Assembly: GCA_903856805.1 (NCBI GenBank) | Contig: CAIOCZ010000054.1 | Coordinates: 1-51,307 of the forward strand | Source: an uncultured cyanobacterium | GTDB taxonomy: Bacteria > Cyanobacteriota > Cyanobacteriia > PCC-6307 > Cyanobiaceae | Direction of reading: 5' to 3' | Length of the DNA: 51,307 nt | Shown here: positions 9,673 through 19,755 of the stretch, in pieces | How the letters are laid out: every line of letters begins with the position of its first letter | Position numbering within the stretch: position 1 is the first letter of the stretch | The notes under the pieces: generated by a model | Seen by the model: only the letters and a program-made list of their open reading frames with translations | Told to the model about the DNA's origin: nothing | Databases searched by the model: none | Position numbers and translations under genes: made by a program

Positions 9673-9830
9673 GGGTGCTGTTCTCGCGGGGGCCTGACGC
9701 TGGGGTGGATGACGTTCGTGGGGCTGAATCAGTCGGCGGAGCCCGGTCGACTGGGGGCTGTCGGACCCTTCGGTTCGCATGAAGCTTGCCTGATCACGGC
9801 AGATTTGCCCGGAAGGGGTTACCGCACTTG

Positions 9831-11093
9831 ATGGATTCAGCACCCGGCGCCCCTCTGTCCCGATCGCGGCCCTGGCCACCGCGCTCGGCCTACCTGCACA
9901 TTCCCTTCTGCCACCGCCGTTGTTTTTACTGCGATTTTCCGGTGGTCCCCCTGGGGGACCGGGCGGACGGGGACCATTCGGCCTCGATCCGCTCCTACCT
10001 CACCCTGCTGGAGTCGGAGATCGCCGCCGCCGGGGAGGGCCCTCCCCTGAGCACGGTGTATCTGGGGGGGGGGACCCCATCGCTGCTGACTCCAGGCCAG
10101 GTGGGACGCCTGCTGGGGGCCCTGGACCGCCGCTTCGGGCTGGCGGCCGGGGCGGAGATCAGCCTCGAACTCGATCCGGCCAGTTTTGATGTCCCCCGGC
10201 TGCGGGGTTATCTGGCCGCCGGCGTCAACCGCGTCAGCCTGGGGGGGCAGAGTTTTGATGATGGTGTGTTGCTGGCGCTGGGGCGGCGCCATCGTGCGGA
10301 GGAACTGGCCCAGGCCATCGCCTGGCTGCAGCAGGCCCGCGGCCTTGGCCTGCGCAGTTGGAGTCTGGATCTGATTCAGGGGCTGCCCCTCAGCGCCGGA
10401 GCTACCGCCACCGCCGTGCAGGACCATTGGCAGGTTCAGCTGCGGACCGCGATCGAGGCCGGGGCTCCCCATCTCTCGATCTACGACCTGATCGTGGAGC
10501 CGGGCACGGTGTTTGAGCGACGGCAGCAACGGGGGGAGCTGCTCCTGCCCGATGACGACCTCAGTGCCGATCTGATGGCCCTCACCTGGGCGGAGTTGGT
10601 GGCCGCTGGCTATGGCCACTACGAAATTTCCAACTACGCCGTTCCTGGCCACGCCTCCCGCCACAACCGGGTGTACTGGAGCGGCGCGGGCTGGTGGGGA
10701 TTCGGCATGGGGGCGACCGGGGCCCCCTGGGGCCGGCGGCAGCCGCGGCCGCGCACCCGGCAGGGCTACGCGACTTGGTTGGAGCAGGGACAGGTGCCCT
10801 CGCCGGCGATCGCCCGGGAACCCTCCATGCCCCTGGATGAGCGCTTGATGGTGGGGCTGCGGCGACGGGAGGGGGTGAATGGGGCCGCGCTGCTAGCCGC
10901 CGAGGGGGTGGGGCCCGAGGCCGTGGCGGCCCTGAGGGGGCGGTTGCGCCCCTACATGCAGGCCGGTTGGCTGCGGTTGGAGGGGTCCCGTTGGCGCCTG
11001 AGCGATCCGGACGGGCTTGCCCTCAGCAATGCGGTGTTGCGGGAGATTCTGGCCTGGTGGCAGGAGCAGCCGCAACGGAGCCTTGGCGACTGA
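9831..11093 (+). CDS. hemW: Radical SAM heme chaperone HemW-like protein
   Basis: A 420-residue radical SAM protein. The CX3CX2C cluster (Cys27, Cys31, Cys34 in [14 protein letters not shown]) is followed by LGGGTPSLL, the [10 protein letters not shown] strand, [13 protein letters not shown] and the HemN-like C-terminal domain. HemW proteins bind heme and were long annotated as oxygen-independent coproporphyrinogen oxidase. True HemN has an extra cysteine and a longer N-terminus, both absent here. The ATG at 9831 was chosen, with a purine-rich GGAAGGGG upstream. The 3' end overlaps the convergent panB by 71 bp. Confidence 0.85.
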   Translation: MDSAPGAPLSRSRPWPPRSAYLHIPFCHRRCFYCDFPVVPLGDRADGDHSASIRSYLTLLESEIAAAGEGPPLSTVYLGGGTPSLLTPGQVGRLLGALDRRFGLAAGAEISLELDPASFDVPRLRGYLAAGVNRVSLGGQSFDDGVLLALGRRHRAEELAQAIAWLQQARGLGLRSWSLDLIQGLPLSAGATATAVQDHWQVQLRTAIEAGAPHLSIYDLIVEPGTVFERRQQRGELLLPDDDLSADLMALTWAELVAAGYGHYEISNYAVPGHASRHNRVYWSGAGWWGFGMGATGAPWGRRQPRPRTRQGYATWLEQGQVPSPAIAREPSMPLDERLMVGLRRREGVNGAALLAAEGVGPEAVAALRGRLRPYMQAGWLRLEGSRWRLSDPDGLALSNAVLREILAWWQEQPQRSLGD

Positions 11094-11874
11094 TCCAGCC
11101 CCGCAGGGCCTCCACCGCCAGCTCGCGGCCCGCCAGCAACGGGGGACTGAAGGGCGGTTGGCGGGCGGTCAGGCCCAGGAGATCGGCGGTGACCCGCACC
11201 TGGCCGTCGCAGGCATCGCCGGCGCCGATGCCGATCACGGGCAGGGTGAGCTGCTGGCTTAGGGCGGTGGCCAGGTCGGCCGGCACGTGTTCAAGCACTA
11301 GGGCGAAGCAACCCGCGGCCTGGAGATCGCGGGCCTGACGGCGCAGGCGTTCCTGGCCGATCGGATCGTTGGCCTGGCGGCGATAGCCCAGACGGTGCAC
11401 CGATTGGGGTGTCAGGCCCAGGTGGCCCATGACGGGGATGCCGCTGCGCACCATCCGGTCGATCACGGTCAGGGTTTCCGGCTCGGCACCCTCCAGCTTC
11501 ACCGCAGCGGCAGGGCTCTCCTTCAGGACCCGGCCTGCTGCGGCCACGGCTTGGTCGGGGCCGCATTGATAGCTCAGGAAGGGCAGATCGCAGATCAGCA
11601 GCGGGTGAGGGGGCGCGCTCAGGGCCAGGCCACGGGCCACGGCCCTGGTGTGGTGGAGCATGTCATCCAGGGTGACCGGCAGGGTGGTGGCATGGCCAAG
11701 GACCACCATCGCCAGGGAATCCCCTACCAACACCGCATCGGGACCGGCCGCGGCCACCAGGGCCCCTGAGAGGGCATCCCAGGCCGTCAGCACGGTGATG
11801 GGCTGGCCAGCCTGTTTGCGGAGGACCAGATCACCGGGTCGTTGAGGCACGGACACAGGGAGGAGGGGGCCCAT
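11023..11874 (-). CDS. panB: 3-methyl-2-oxobutanoate hydroxymethyltransferase
   Basis: A 283-residue PanB. It shows [74 protein letters not shown]-like sequence (here LGY) and [15 protein letters not shown]. It makes ketopantoate from ketoisovalerate and methylene-THF, the first committed step to pantothenate and CoA. ATGs at 11883 and 11874 are both possible. The start lies only 11-20 bp from the divergent ffs gene, so its promoter must sit inside ffs. The C-terminal tail runs antisense to the hemW 3' end. Confidence 0.92.
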   Translation of the reverse strand: MGPLLPVSVPQRPGDLVLRKQAGQPITVLTAWDALSGALVAAAGPDAVLVGDSLAMVVLGHATTLPVTLDDMLHHTRAVARGLALSAPPHPLLICDLPFLSYQCGPDQAVAAAGRVLKESPAAAVKLEGAEPETLTVIDRMVRSGIPVMGHLGLTPQSVHRLGYRRQANDPIGQERLRRQARDLQAAGCFALVLEHVPADLATALSQQLTLPVIGIGAGDACDGQVRVTADLLGLTARQPPFSPPLLAGRELAVEALRGWISRQGSVAAAPATRPESPATPHC

Positions 11875-11894
11875 TGCTAGCATTGCAAAGACTC

Positions 11895-11984
11895 GGACCC
11901 ATGCGGCCCCGACGCCCAAACCTGGTCAGGACCGGAAGGGAGCAGCCACACGGGATGCTCAGGGCAGGCGTGGACTCCGGGTCA
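11895..11984 (+). ncRNA. ffs: Signal recognition particle RNA (4.5S type)
   Basis: The universal SRP domain IV is visible: GGTCAGGACCGGAAGGGAGC followed by AGCC, with the GGAA tetraloop and the asymmetric internal loop recognised by Ffh. Flanking sequences can fold into the long hairpin (GACGCC with GGCGT; GACCC with GGGTC). Exact ends are estimated from the outer GACCC/GGGTC pairing. It is a short bacterial type without an Alu domain. Confidence 0.92.
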
Positions 11985-12009
11985 CCATTTTCTGGGAACC
12001 AGGGTGACC
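11980..12009 (+). terminator. Inverted repeat after ffs
   Basis: GGTCACC (11980-11986) and GGTGACC (12003-12009) form a perfect 7-bp stem around a 16-nt loop at the 3' end of ffs. The first arm overlaps the outermost ffs stem. No T-run follows, so its role in termination or 3' processing is tentative. Confidence 0.4.
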
Positions 12010-12138
12010 ATCAGGTTCTCTGATCCACCAGTGCATTCTGGCTACGAACGGATCTCTGGCCGTTGCGCGCCGTGGGCAGGAGGGCTGAGGAGCCTGATGA
12101 TTTCCTCTGGCTTGGGAGCGGCGGAGTCCCCAGACCCT

Positions 12139-13353
12139 TCAACCGCCCTGGTTCTGGCGATTGAGCAGGAACGGAGGAATCATGGCGCCACGCTCTTCGA
12201 CCGCGTTGCGCAAGGCATCGCTGAAGCTGGTGGGGGCGCTGGCCGAGCGCTCGACCCGGTAATTGGTGCCGGTTTCGAAGCCGGTGGCAATCACGGTGAC
12301 GTGGATTTCACCCTCTAGGGTGTCATCCACGACGGCACCCACGATGATGTTGGCGTCGGGGTCCACCACGTCGTAGATGACCTCGGAAGCGGTGGTCATG
12401 TCCTCCAGGGTCATATCCCTGCCACCGCTGATATTGATCACACAGCCACGGGCGCCATCAATGCGGGCCGACTCCAGCAGGGGACTGCTCATCGCCGCCT
12501 GGGCGGCTTCACTGGCACGGGAACGGCCGGAGCCGATCCCAATGCCTAGCAGGGCGGTGCCTGCGTCAGCCATCACGGAGCGCACGTCAGCGAAGTCCAC
12601 GTTCACCAGCCCCGGCTTGGTGATGATCTCGGTGATTCCTTTCACTCCCATGCGGAGCACATCGTCGGCAGCCCGGAAGGCTTCCTGGAGAGGCGCCCCG
12701 GCGATCGCATCGCGGAGCCGGTCGTTGGGAATGATGATCAAGGTATCGACGTGCTCGGCTAGTCGGGCGATGCCCTCTTCCGCCTGCCGCAGTCGCTTGC
12801 GCCCCTCGAAGCCAAATGGTTTGGTGACGATGCCGACCGTGAGGGCGCCGCATTCCTTCGCGACTTCCGCGAGGATCGGTGCCGCCCCGGTGCCGGTGCC
12901 GCCGCCCATGCCGGCGGCAATGAACACCATGTCGGCCCCTTCCAGGGATTGCTGCAGTTCGGTGCGGGATTCTTCGGCGGCCTTCTGGCCGATCACCGGG
13001 TTGCCGCCGGCGCCGAGGCCACGGGTGAGCTTCTGACCCAGTTGGATGCGTTTGTCCGCCGAGGACTGCAGCAGGGCCTGGGCATCGGTGTTCAGCACCC
13101 GGTAGCCAACGCCCTGAAGGTCGGAGGCGATCATGCGGTTCACGGCATTGCTGCCTCCACCCCCAACCCCGATCACCTCAATCCGGGCGGTCTGGCTCGG
13201 CACGATGCCATTGCTGTTGGGCGAGGTCTGGCTCATGTCGAGGAAGGACGCATGGAGGGTGGCGTGCGAGTCAGGGCGATCTTCGAGCTGATCTGGATCC
13301 TTGGCGCTCGCCATCGCGGTTGGTGAAGTGGTGCCGTTGGTCTGCGGCTGCAT
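12139..13353 (-). CDS. ftsZ: Cell division GTPase FtsZ
   Basis: A 404-residue tubulin homologue. [18 protein letters not shown] starts the GTPase domain, the tubulin signature [10 protein letters not shown] follows, and the T7 segment [11 protein letters not shown] carries the synergy aspartate. The C-terminal peptide ends with IPPFLLNRQ, the conserved tail that docks FtsZ partners. It forms the Z-ring at mid-cell. The N-terminal 60 or so residues are a variable polar extension; the ATG at 13353 was chosen, and later Met codons (for example MSQTSPNS) are possible. It ends the ddl-ftsQ-ftsZ run. Confidence 0.97.
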   Translation of the reverse strand: MQPQTNGTTSPTAMASAKDPDQLEDRPDSHATLHASFLDMSQTSPNSNGIVPSQTARIEVIGVGGGGSNAVNRMIASDLQGVGYRVLNTDAQALLQSSADKRIQLGQKLTRGLGAGGNPVIGQKAAEESRTELQQSLEGADMVFIAAGMGGGTGTGAAPILAEVAKECGALTVGIVTKPFGFEGRKRLRQAEEGIARLAEHVDTLIIIPNDRLRDAIAGAPLQEAFRAADDVLRMGVKGITEIITKPGLVNVDFADVRSVMADAGTALLGIGIGSGRSRASEAAQAAMSSPLLESARIDGARGCVINISGGRDMTLEDMTTASEVIYDVVDPDANIIVGAVVDDTLEGEIHVTVIATGFETGTNYRVERSASAPTSFSDALRNAVEERGAMIPPFLLNRQNQGG

Positions 13354-13475
13354 TATGTCGGTATCCGGGTCAACCGAACTTTTGTGAAGTAGCAGACTGG
13401 CCTGGAAACCCCCAGGGCGCAATCCTGTGTGTGGATTGGCTGGCGGCCCAAGAGCTGTTGCGGTACTGCTGGAGA

Positions 13476-14357
13476 TTACTGCCCTCCCTGCGGTGGCCGG
13501 GCGGTGGAGGGTCCGTCTCCGGGGGCCAGGCTCGCGGCTCCGGGCAGGCTCAGCTCGGGCTGTTCCGGATCGCTGAGGTCAATCAGCTGGAGGCGCCGGC
13601 CACGGATCTGGGCGGGCAGGGTGGCGCTGAGGTGAGCCACGACCTCTAGGCGCTTGCCCAGGCGACTGTCCACCGGCCCGAGTCGCAGGTTCCCGAGCTC
13701 GGCGGTGCGAAGCCAGAGGCTGCCGTTCGGATCAAAGCGGATCTCCTGCAAGCCGGGCCCGATCCGTGGGCTTGCCGCCAGCACGGTTTCCAACGCCTGG
13801 CGATGGCGTTCGTTCCAGCCCACCACCCGGATGGTCAGTGGTCCACGGGTGTGGATCCCCTGGTTCTGGCGCAGGCTGATCCATTGGCCCTTGCGATCGA
13901 CATACCCCTGTTGGAGACCCTGGGAAGTCCGTCGCTCAGCCCGCGCCACCGCTTCCCGATCCACCAGTTCCACCCGCAGCCGCGGCGGCAGCATCAGCCG
14001 ACTGACCTTCACCTGCTCGACCGGTAGGGCCTCCTCCAGCCTCCGACGCAGTTGGTTGGGGTGCAATCCCAGCAGCGGTTGGGGGAAGTGCAGCCCAGCC
14101 GCTTCGATCACCTGGGCGCGGTTCACCAAGGCGCTGCCCTGGACCTCCACCTGGGCGGGCTCGCGCAGGGTCCAACCTTGCCGCAACAGAAGCAGCCCTA
14201 GACCGGCGGCGGTGGCGCTGAACAGGGTGAGCCGCCACAGTTGCCGCAATTGATCGGCGCGGCGCTCGCGGCGTAGTTCCTTGCGGCGTTGGGCTCCCAG
14301 GGGCTGGGGCCCATCGCCCGAGGCTGGCCGACGGCCGGGTTGACTCACAGTTCGCAT
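13476..14357 (-). CDS. ftsQ: Cell division protein FtsQ
   Basis: A 293-residue bitopic protein. A basic N-terminus ([18 protein letters not shown]) precedes a transmembrane helix at about residues 42-60. A POTRA-like domain ([20 protein letters not shown]) and a beta-rich C-terminal domain ([19 protein letters not shown]) follow. It scaffolds the divisome in the periplasmic space. The ATG at 14357 overlaps the upstream gene by 13 bp, suggesting coupled translation. The gap to ftsZ is about 120 bp. Confidence 0.88.
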   Translation of the reverse strand: MRTVSQPGRRPASGDGPQPLGAQRRKELRRERRADQLRQLWRLTLFSATAAGLGLLLLRQGWTLREPAQVEVQGSALVNRAQVIEAAGLHFPQPLLGLHPNQLRRRLEEALPVEQVKVSRLMLPPRLRVELVDREAVARAERRTSQGLQQGYVDRKGQWISLRQNQGIHTRGPLTIRVVGWNERHRQALETVLAASPRIGPGLQEIRFDPNGSLWLRTAELGNLRLGPVDSRLGKRLEVVAHLSATLPAQIRGRRLQLIDLSDPEQPELSLPGAASLAPGDGPSTARPPQGGQ

Positions 14358-14767
14358 CGGGAGCGGGCCATCAGGTCGTGCATCCAATGGCGGGCGCGAT
14401 GGGCATCGGCAAAGGGCAGATCCAGCTGCTGGCCTCCTCCCACCAGCCGCAGCCGACAGGCTCCCTGGCTTTCCTCCGTGAGCGGGGCTTCCCCTGAGCC
14501 CAGGGACAGCAGCTCCACCAGTTCAAGATTTTTGATCACGAAGGACCCCTGGGGTTGGAACTGACCCGCTTCGAAGCTGCTCCAGCTCAAGACGCCATCA
14601 CAGAGTTGGGCGGCTCCGCAGCCATCCAGTTTGGCCAGTTCAGCGCCGCTGGCCCAGAGGCGGAACAACCGTTGGCGACGACGCTCCAACCATCCCAAGG
14701 CGGTGAGCAGCACGAAGACCAGCAGCGGCGGCAGCCATAGCAGGCCGTGGGTCAGTCCTTCGCTCAT
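14345..14767 (-). CDS. Small membrane-anchored protein between ddl and ftsQ
   Basis: A 140-residue protein with one N-terminal transmembrane helix ([19 protein letters not shown], about residues 9-27) and a cytoplasmic-looking domain beginning [21 protein letters not shown]. It shares the four bases ATGA with the end of ddl and overlaps ftsQ by 13 bp, so it is almost certainly co-translated with both. No domain family is recognised. Position suggests a part in wall synthesis or division, but this is inference. Confidence 0.75.
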   Translation of the reverse strand: MSEGLTHGLLWLPPLLVFVLLTALGWLERRRQRLFRLWASGAELAKLDGCGAAQLCDGVLSWSSFEAGQFQPQGSFVIKNLELVELLSLGSGEAPLTEESQGACRLRLVGGGQQLDLPFADAHRARHWMHDLMARSRCEL

Positions 14768-15867
14768 GCCGGTTCCCCCAGAGCCTCAAAACCACGGCAA
14801 GAGTCTTGCGCTCCCACAACAAGCTGATGGACAAGCTCCTCAAGGGTGACCCCACTCGCTTGCCACAGCATCGGGTACATGCTCTGGCTGGTGAAGCCGG
14901 GCAGGGTGTTGATTTCGTTCAGCCAGAGCTCGCCGCTGGTTTCGTTGTAGAAGAAATCCACGCGGGAGAGCCCACGGGCACCCACGGCCCGACAGGCCGC
15001 AAGGGCCAGGGTGCGGGCCGTCTCGCTCAGGGGCGCCTCGATCCGGGCGGGAATCACCGTGTGGCTCAGGCCTTCGCTGTATTTGGTGGTGTAGTCGTAC
15101 CAGTCGGCGTCGAAACAGATTTCTCCCAGCACCGAAGCCTGCAGCTCGTGCGTTCCGAGCACGGCACACTCCAGTTCCCGGGCACGGACCCCACGCTCGA
15201 CCACAACGCGTGGGTCAAGGGCCGCGGCCGTCCGCAGACCAGCGAGCAGGCCTGCCCGGTCCGACGCCTTGGTGATGCCCACCGAGGATCCCATGTTGGC
15301 TGGTTTGACAAAGCAGGGATAGCCCAGCTCCTGTTCGAGTCGGTCGAGAAGGGCCTCCACCGCCGCCGGGGGGGCCGCTTCGATCTGCGCTGCCTCGACG
15401 CAGGCGTAGGGCACCTGGGGCAGTCCTGCGGCGGCGAAGGCGGCCTTCATCGCTTGCTTGTCCATGCCCACCGCAGAACCCAGCACGCCGGAGCCCACAA
15501 AGGGAACTCCCATCAAGGTGAACAGCCCCTGAATGGTGCCGTCCTCGCCGTTGGGGCCGTGCAGGACGGGGAACCAGACCTCCACGGCGAGGGCCCCGTC
15601 AGGAAAGCCCCGAAAGCCTCGGGGGGCGGAGGGATCGGGCAGGTCGGCGGCGGCGGCGGCGGTTCCCGAGGTGAGCACGGCCTCGGCCACCGCCTCGCCC
15701 CACCAACGGCCCCAGCTATCGATGTAGAAGCAGCTCAACCGATAACGCTCGGCGTTGGCTCCTTGGCGCAGGGCCGCCACGACGGTGTTGGCGGAGCGGA
15801 TCGAGACGGCATGCTCACCGGAGGCCCCCCCGAACACCAGGCCAACGTGACAGGGGGAACTGGGCAT
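14764..15867 (-). CDS. ddl: D-alanine--D-alanine ligase
   Basis: A 367-residue ATP-grasp enzyme. [18 protein letters not shown] is the Ddl N-terminal signature. [35 protein letters not shown] (ATP-binding lysine and loop) and [19 protein letters not shown] (Mg-binding Glu and Asn) complete the set. It makes the D-Ala-D-Ala dipeptide for MurF in peptidoglycan synthesis. It leads the ddl - small protein - ftsQ - ftsZ run, with a 51-bp gap from miaB upstream. Confidence 0.96.
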   Translation of the reverse strand: MPSSPCHVGLVFGGASGEHAVSIRSANTVVAALRQGANAERYRLSCFYIDSWGRWWGEAVAEAVLTSGTAAAAADLPDPSAPRGFRGFPDGALAVEVWFPVLHGPNGEDGTIQGLFTLMGVPFVGSGVLGSAVGMDKQAMKAAFAAAGLPQVPYACVEAAQIEAAPPAAVEALLDRLEQELGYPCFVKPANMGSSVGITKASDRAGLLAGLRTAAALDPRVVVERGVRARELECAVLGTHELQASVLGEICFDADWYDYTTKYSEGLSHTVIPARIEAPLSETARTLALAACRAVGARGLSRVDFFYNETSGELWLNEINTLPGFTSQSMYPMLWQASGVTLEELVHQLVVGAQDSCRGFEALGEPA

Positions 15868-15918
15868 GGGACAAAGGCTCAGGACCGGCCGGCGCCAAAG
15901 GTATCAGTGGCGCCGACC

Positions 15919-17379
15919 TCAGGCCAGGCTGCCGCTCAGGGAGAACGGCCGCACGCTGTCGATGCAGACGTTCACCAGATCGCCAGGGCCATGGCGGTGG
16001 CCAGCGGGGGTTACGGACGGGAAGAAGGTGAGCCGGTTGGTGCGGGTGCGTCCCATCAGTTGGGTCGGGTCCCGGGGATTCACCCCCTCCACCAGCACCT
16101 GCTCGGATCGGCCCAGATAGCGGGCGCTGCATCGCCTGGCCTGCACTTCCACCAGGGCATTGAGTTCCTGGAGCCGTTGCACCTTCACCGGCTCTGGCAG
16201 CTGATCGGGCCAGTCGGCGGCGGGGGTGTTGGGGCGGGGCGAATAGGCGGCCGTGTTGACTTGGTCGAATCCGATCTCCTCCACAAGGGCCAGGGTGCGA
16301 CGGAACTGGACCTCGCTTTCCCCTGGAAAGGCCACGATCACATCGGCGCTGATGGCGGCTTCGGGCATCCGCTCGCGGATCCTGGCGATGATGCGGCGAT
16401 AGCGATCCACCGTGTAGCCACGGGCCATGGCACGCAGGATTTCGTCGTCGCCGCTCTGGACGGGAATGTGAAAGTGTTCGCACACTTTCGGGAGATCGGC
16501 GCAGGCGTCGATCAGTCGCTCGGTGAAGTAGCGGGGATGGCTGGTAGCAAAGCGGATGCGTTCGATGCCGCTCACGTCATGGAGATGGCGAAGCAGGTCG
16601 GTGAAGGTATGGGCGCGGCGACCTTCGGGGGTGATGCCGGGCAGGTCGCGGCCATAGGCATCAATGTTTTGGCCGAGCAGGGTGATTTCCCGATAGCCCT
16701 TGGCGGCCAGTCCCTCCATCTCCCGCCGGATTGCCTCCGGACTCCGGGACTGCTCCCGGCCGCGCACGGCGGGAACCACGCAGTAGGTGCAGCGCTCGTT
16801 GCAGCCATAGATGACATTCACCCAGGCACAGACGCTGCTGTCCCGGCGGGCCGTGGTGATGTCCTCCAGGATCGGCAGCTCGTCGATCGCCACGACCTGT
16901 TGTCCGGTTTCCACCCGGGCCAGCAGGGTGCCAAGGCGGTTGGCGTGTTGGGGCCCCATCACCAGGTCCAGCTCAGGCACCCGTCGCAGTAAGGATTCGC
17001 CCTCCTGTTGGGCCACGCAGCCGGCCACCACCAAGGTGAGTGCTGGGTTGACGCGCTTGCGCTGGGCTTGGCGGCCGAGATAGCTGTAGACCTTCTGCTC
17101 CGCGTTGTCGCGGATCGTGCAGGTGTTGTAGAGCACCAGATCGGCCGTGTGTTCATCCTCGCCAATGCTGTAGCCCATCCCTTCCAGGATTCCGGCCATC
17201 CGCTCGGAATCCGCCTTGTTCATCTGGCAGCCGAAGGTGGTGATCCAGTAGCGGCCACGCCAACCGGTCGGGCCGTCGCCGGTGGTGCCCGGGGCGGCGC
17301 CGGTCGGGACATTGACGTTGGCGGTCCCCCCGAGGTTGGCGGTCCCACTGAGGTTGGCGCGCATCCCTTCCTTGCTCAT
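15919..17379 (-). CDS. miaB: tRNA-2-methylthio-N6-dimethylallyladenosine synthase
   Basis: A 486-residue methylthiotransferase. The N-terminal UPF0004 domain has three cluster cysteines ([38 protein letters not shown]). The radical SAM site is CNERCTYC, and a C-terminal TRAM domain carries the segment [20 protein letters not shown]. It adds the 2-methylthio group to i6A37 of tRNAs reading UNN codons. The first about 40 residues are a variable Gly/Thr/Asn extension containing a short repeat. The ATG at 17379 is used, but the true start could be further in. Confidence 0.95.
   Translation of the reverse strand: MSKEGMRANLSGTANLGGTANVNVPTGAAPGTTGDGPTGWRGRYWITTFGCQMNKADSERMAGILEGMGYSIGEDEHTADLVLYNTCTIRDNAEQKVYSYLGRQAQRKRVNPALTLVVAGCVAQQEGESLLRRVPELDLVMGPQHANRLGTLLARVETGQQVVAIDELPILEDITTARRDSSVCAWVNVIYGCNERCTYCVVPAVRGREQSRSPEAIRREMEGLAAKGYREITLLGQNIDAYGRDLPGITPEGRRAHTFTDLLRHLHDVSGIERIRFATSHPRYFTERLIDACADLPKVCEHFHIPVQSGDDEILRAMARGYTVDRYRRIIARIRERMPEAAISADVIVAFPGESEVQFRRTLALVEEIGFDQVNTAAYSPRPNTPAADWPDQLPEPVKVQRLQELNALVEVQARRCSARYLGRSEQVLVEGVNPRDPTQLMGRTRTNRLTFFPSVTPAGHRHGPGDLVNVCIDSVRPFSLSGSLA
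17317..17359. repeat. 18-bp tandem repeat inside the miaB 5' end
   Basis: Two near-identical 18-bp units (17317-17334 and 17335-17352) and the first seven bases of a third. They share GTTGGCGGTCCC and differ at three bases. They encode the repeated GTAN-type peptides of the MiaB N-terminal extension. Confidence 0.8.
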
Positions 17380-17434
17380 GGAATTATTTTCCGGTATGGC
17401 CGACAGCCTCCGGCCATGGCAGCGTGACGTGCAT

Positions 17435-17448
17435 GGGGCTTAAGCCCC
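17435..17448. promoter_or_regulatory. 14-bp perfect palindrome upstream of dgcA-like gene (candidate operator)
   Basis: GGGGCTTAAGCCCC is a perfect inverted repeat ending 25 bp before the ATG at 17474. It lies in the divergent gap between miaB and the racemase gene. It could be an operator for either gene or an RNA hairpin. Its GCTTAAGC core recurs in the palindrome at 27858-27873. Confidence 0.45.
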
Positions 17449-17473
17449 GGTTCGCCCGTACTTCGCGCCTGTC

Positions 17474-18604
17474 ATGCGCTGCGCCCTGCGTCGTTTTTCC
17501 CTCACCAAGGCCGTTCCGCTGGCGATCAGTCGGGGCACCACGGCGACGGTGGAGCATCTGTTGTTGTCTGTGGAGCACGAAGGGGTGACGGGCTGGGGGG
17601 AAACCGGGGGGTTCGACACCGGCCACCGGTCCTTCACCACCGGGTCCATTGCCGCCGAACTGGAGGCCCTGCTGCCCACCCTGGAGACCCTGGTTCCGGA
17701 ACCTCGCCAGGCGTTCGATTCCCTTTTGGCTCCCCTGTCGCCCCCGGCGCGCTGTGCCGTCGATCTCGCCCTGCTCGATTGGTGGGGCAAGCGGCTGGAC
17801 CAGCCCCTGGGACGGCTCTGGGGCCTGGACCACCGCGCCGTGGTACCCACCAGCGTCACCCTGGGCCTGGGGACAGTGGAGGCGGTGTTGGAGCGGTTGG
17901 AACTGTGGTGGCGGCAGCTGCCCGCCACCCGGATCAAGCTGAAGCTTGGCAGCCCCGCGGGGCTTGACCACGACCGGGCCCTGGTGGAGGCGGTGCGGGG
18001 CGCCCTGGCTCGCCAGGCCGATCGCACCGGGGTGGCCTGCGAGTTGCAGGTCGATGCCAACGGCGGCTGGGATCGGGACGGGGCCCGGGCCATGGTGGGA
18101 TGGTTGGGGGAACAGGGGGTGGTGCTGGTGGAGCAGCCGCTGCCGCCCCAGGCCGACCCTGACGCCGACTGTGCCGCCTTCGCCGATCTGGAGCTGGATT
18201 GTCCGATTCCCCTGGTGGCCGATGAGAGCTGTTGGGATCTGAGCGACGTGGTGCGCCTGGCCCCCTTCGTGGATGGGGTGAACATCAAGTTGTTGAAGAG
18301 TGGTGGCCTCAGTGAGGCCCTGCTGATGGCCTGCACCGCGCGTCGCCTGGGTCTGGCGGTGATGGTTGGCTGCTACTCCGACAGTGCCTTGCTCAATGGG
18401 TCCGCTGCCCAGTTGCTGCCCCTGGTGGATTGGCCGGATCTCGATAGTCACCTCAATCTGCTCGACGATCCCTTCTTGCCGCCGCCCCTGATCCAAGACG
18501 TTCTGCAGCCGGGCCGCAGTGCCGGTGTCGGGGTGCTGCCCTGCCCGAATGGTTCCCTCGCAGATCTTTCCCCGCCAACCCTGCTGTCGACATCGCCATG
18601 CTGA
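17474..18604 (+). CDS. dgcA: Enolase-superfamily racemase/epimerase (DgcA / dipeptide-epimerase type)
   Basis: A 376-residue muconate-lactonizing subgroup protein with a full active site. Lys155-x-Lys157 (RIKLKLGS), metal ligands Asp194 (VDANGG), Glu220 (VEQPL) and Asp250 (ADES), and Lys275 (IKLLKSGG) are all present. Such proteins racemise or epimerise the alpha-carbon of acyl amino acids. They are annotated as L-Ala-D/L-Glu epimerase or, when paired with a DUF1611 protein, as N-acetyl-D-glutamate racemase. The next gene is DUF1611 and overlaps by 7 bp, which favours the DgcA reading; this is inference from gene pairing. A 14-bp palindrome precedes it. Confidence 0.75.
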   Translation: MRCALRRFSLTKAVPLAISRGTTATVEHLLLSVEHEGVTGWGETGGFDTGHRSFTTGSIAAELEALLPTLETLVPEPRQAFDSLLAPLSPPARCAVDLALLDWWGKRLDQPLGRLWGLDHRAVVPTSVTLGLGTVEAVLERLELWWRQLPATRIKLKLGSPAGLDHDRALVEAVRGALARQADRTGVACELQVDANGGWDRDGARAMVGWLGEQGVVLVEQPLPPQADPDADCAAFADLELDCPIPLVADESCWDLSDVVRLAPFVDGVNIKLLKSGGLSEALLMACTARRLGLAVMVGCYSDSALLNGSAAQLLPLVDWPDLDSHLNLLDDPFLPPPLIQDVLQPGRSAGVGVLPCPNGSLADLSPPTLLSTSPC

Positions 18605-19662
18605 GCCCCGATGCCCCCGTGGTGCTGCTCCAGCACCACGGCCTCACCAACCTGAGCGGCAAGACCGGTCTCACCGTGCTCCGCTACCGCCCAGGTCCCG
18701 TGGTGGCCGTGGTGGATCCTGCCCATGCCGGTGCCTCCCTGCGCCAGCTCACGGGCATCGATCGGGAGGTGCCGGTGGTGGCTTCCCTGGAGGAGGCCTT
18801 GCCCTTCGCTCCGCAGGTGGCGGTGGTGGGCCTGGCCCCCTCCGGTGGCCGGTTGCCCCCGGAGCTGCGGGTCGACCTGGCGGCGGCGCTGTCCGCCGGA
18901 TTATCCCTGGCCAGTGGCCTCCATAGCCGGCTGGCGGAGGATCCCGAGCTGGCGGCGTTACGGCAGCCGGGGCGCTGGATCTGGGATTTGCGTCAGGAGC
19001 CGCCCGGTCTGTCGGTGGCCTCGGCCCGGGCCGCCACCTTGCCCGGCCGGCGATTGCTGGCGGTTGGCTCCGACATGTCCGTGGGCAAGATGAGCGCCTG
19101 CCTGGAACTGGCCGCAGCGGCCCAGCGTCAGGGGATTGATGCCCGCTTTGTCGGCACCGGCCAGGCCGGCATCCTGATCAGTGGCGCGGGGGTGGCGCTG
19201 GATGCGGTGCGGGTCGACTACGCCGCGGGGGCCGTGGAACAGGCGGTGCTGACGGCGGCCGCCGGGGCCGATGCGGCCACCCTGGTGCTCGTGGAGGGCC
19301 AGGGGTCCCTAGGCCATCCAGGTTCCAGCGCCACCCTGCCGTTGCTGCGCGGCAGCCAGCCCACCCAGTTGCTGTTGGTGCACCGGGCCGGGCAGACCGC
19401 CATTCGTCACCAACCCGGGGTGCCTCTGCCGGCGTTGCCTCAATTGATCAGCACCCTGGAGGCCTTGGCCTGCCTGGGGCGTCCGGCGGCGGCGGATGGC
19501 CCCCCCCCACGGGTGGCGGCCATCGCCTTGAACACCGGCCACTTGGGGGCCCTAGAGGCGGCGGCGGCCATCGCTGCCACCGCCGCAGCCACCGGCCTGC
19601 CCTGTCACGATCCGGTGCGAGAGGGCGGCGACGCCTTGCTAGCGACGGTGCTCATGGCCTGA
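18598..19662 (+). CDS. dgcN: DUF1611 protein (DgcN-like, probable D-glutamate N-acetyltransferase)
   Basis: A 354-residue protein. The N-terminal Rossmann-like part is followed by a P-loop domain with GSDMSVGKM (residues 157-165), then FVGTGQAGILISG and LVEGQGSLGHPG, the hallmarks of DUF1611. Homologues called DgcN are reported to N-acetylate D-glutamate before a DgcA racemase yields N-acetyl-L-glutamate. The start overlaps the dgcA-like stop by 7 bp, so translation is probably coupled. A 12-bp palindrome TGGATCGATCCA lies immediately after the stop. Exact substrate is inferred from the pair. Confidence 0.75.
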   Translation: MLSPDAPVVLLQHHGLTNLSGKTGLTVLRYRPGPVVAVVDPAHAGASLRQLTGIDREVPVVASLEEALPFAPQVAVVGLAPSGGRLPPELRVDLAAALSAGLSLASGLHSRLAEDPELAALRQPGRWIWDLRQEPPGLSVASARAATLPGRRLLAVGSDMSVGKMSACLELAAAAQRQGIDARFVGTGQAGILISGAGVALDAVRVDYAAGAVEQAVLTAAAGADAATLVLVEGQGSLGHPGSSATLPLLRGSQPTQLLLVHRAGQTAIRHQPGVPLPALPQLISTLEALACLGRPAAADGPPPRVAAIALNTGHLGALEAAAAIAATAAATGLPCHDPVREGGDALLATVLMA

Positions 19663-19755
19663 TGGATCGATCCACACCAGCATTTGGAACCTGGACCTGC
19701 ACCCTTGGACAAGAGCAAGTTCTGGCTCCGCAGGGGGGCTGGAATGTCAAGAGAG

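Noticed and set aside
14806-16992. 728-codon plus-strand ORF opposite ddl and miaB
   Set aside because: It is entirely antisense to two genes with clear catalytic motifs; the Gly/His/Gln-rich composition is typical of a frame opposite GC-rich coding DNA.
19663-19674. TGGATCGATCCA palindrome after the DgcN-like gene
   Set aside because: Only 12 bp and built around a common GATCGATC string; too short to form a terminator and no T-run follows.
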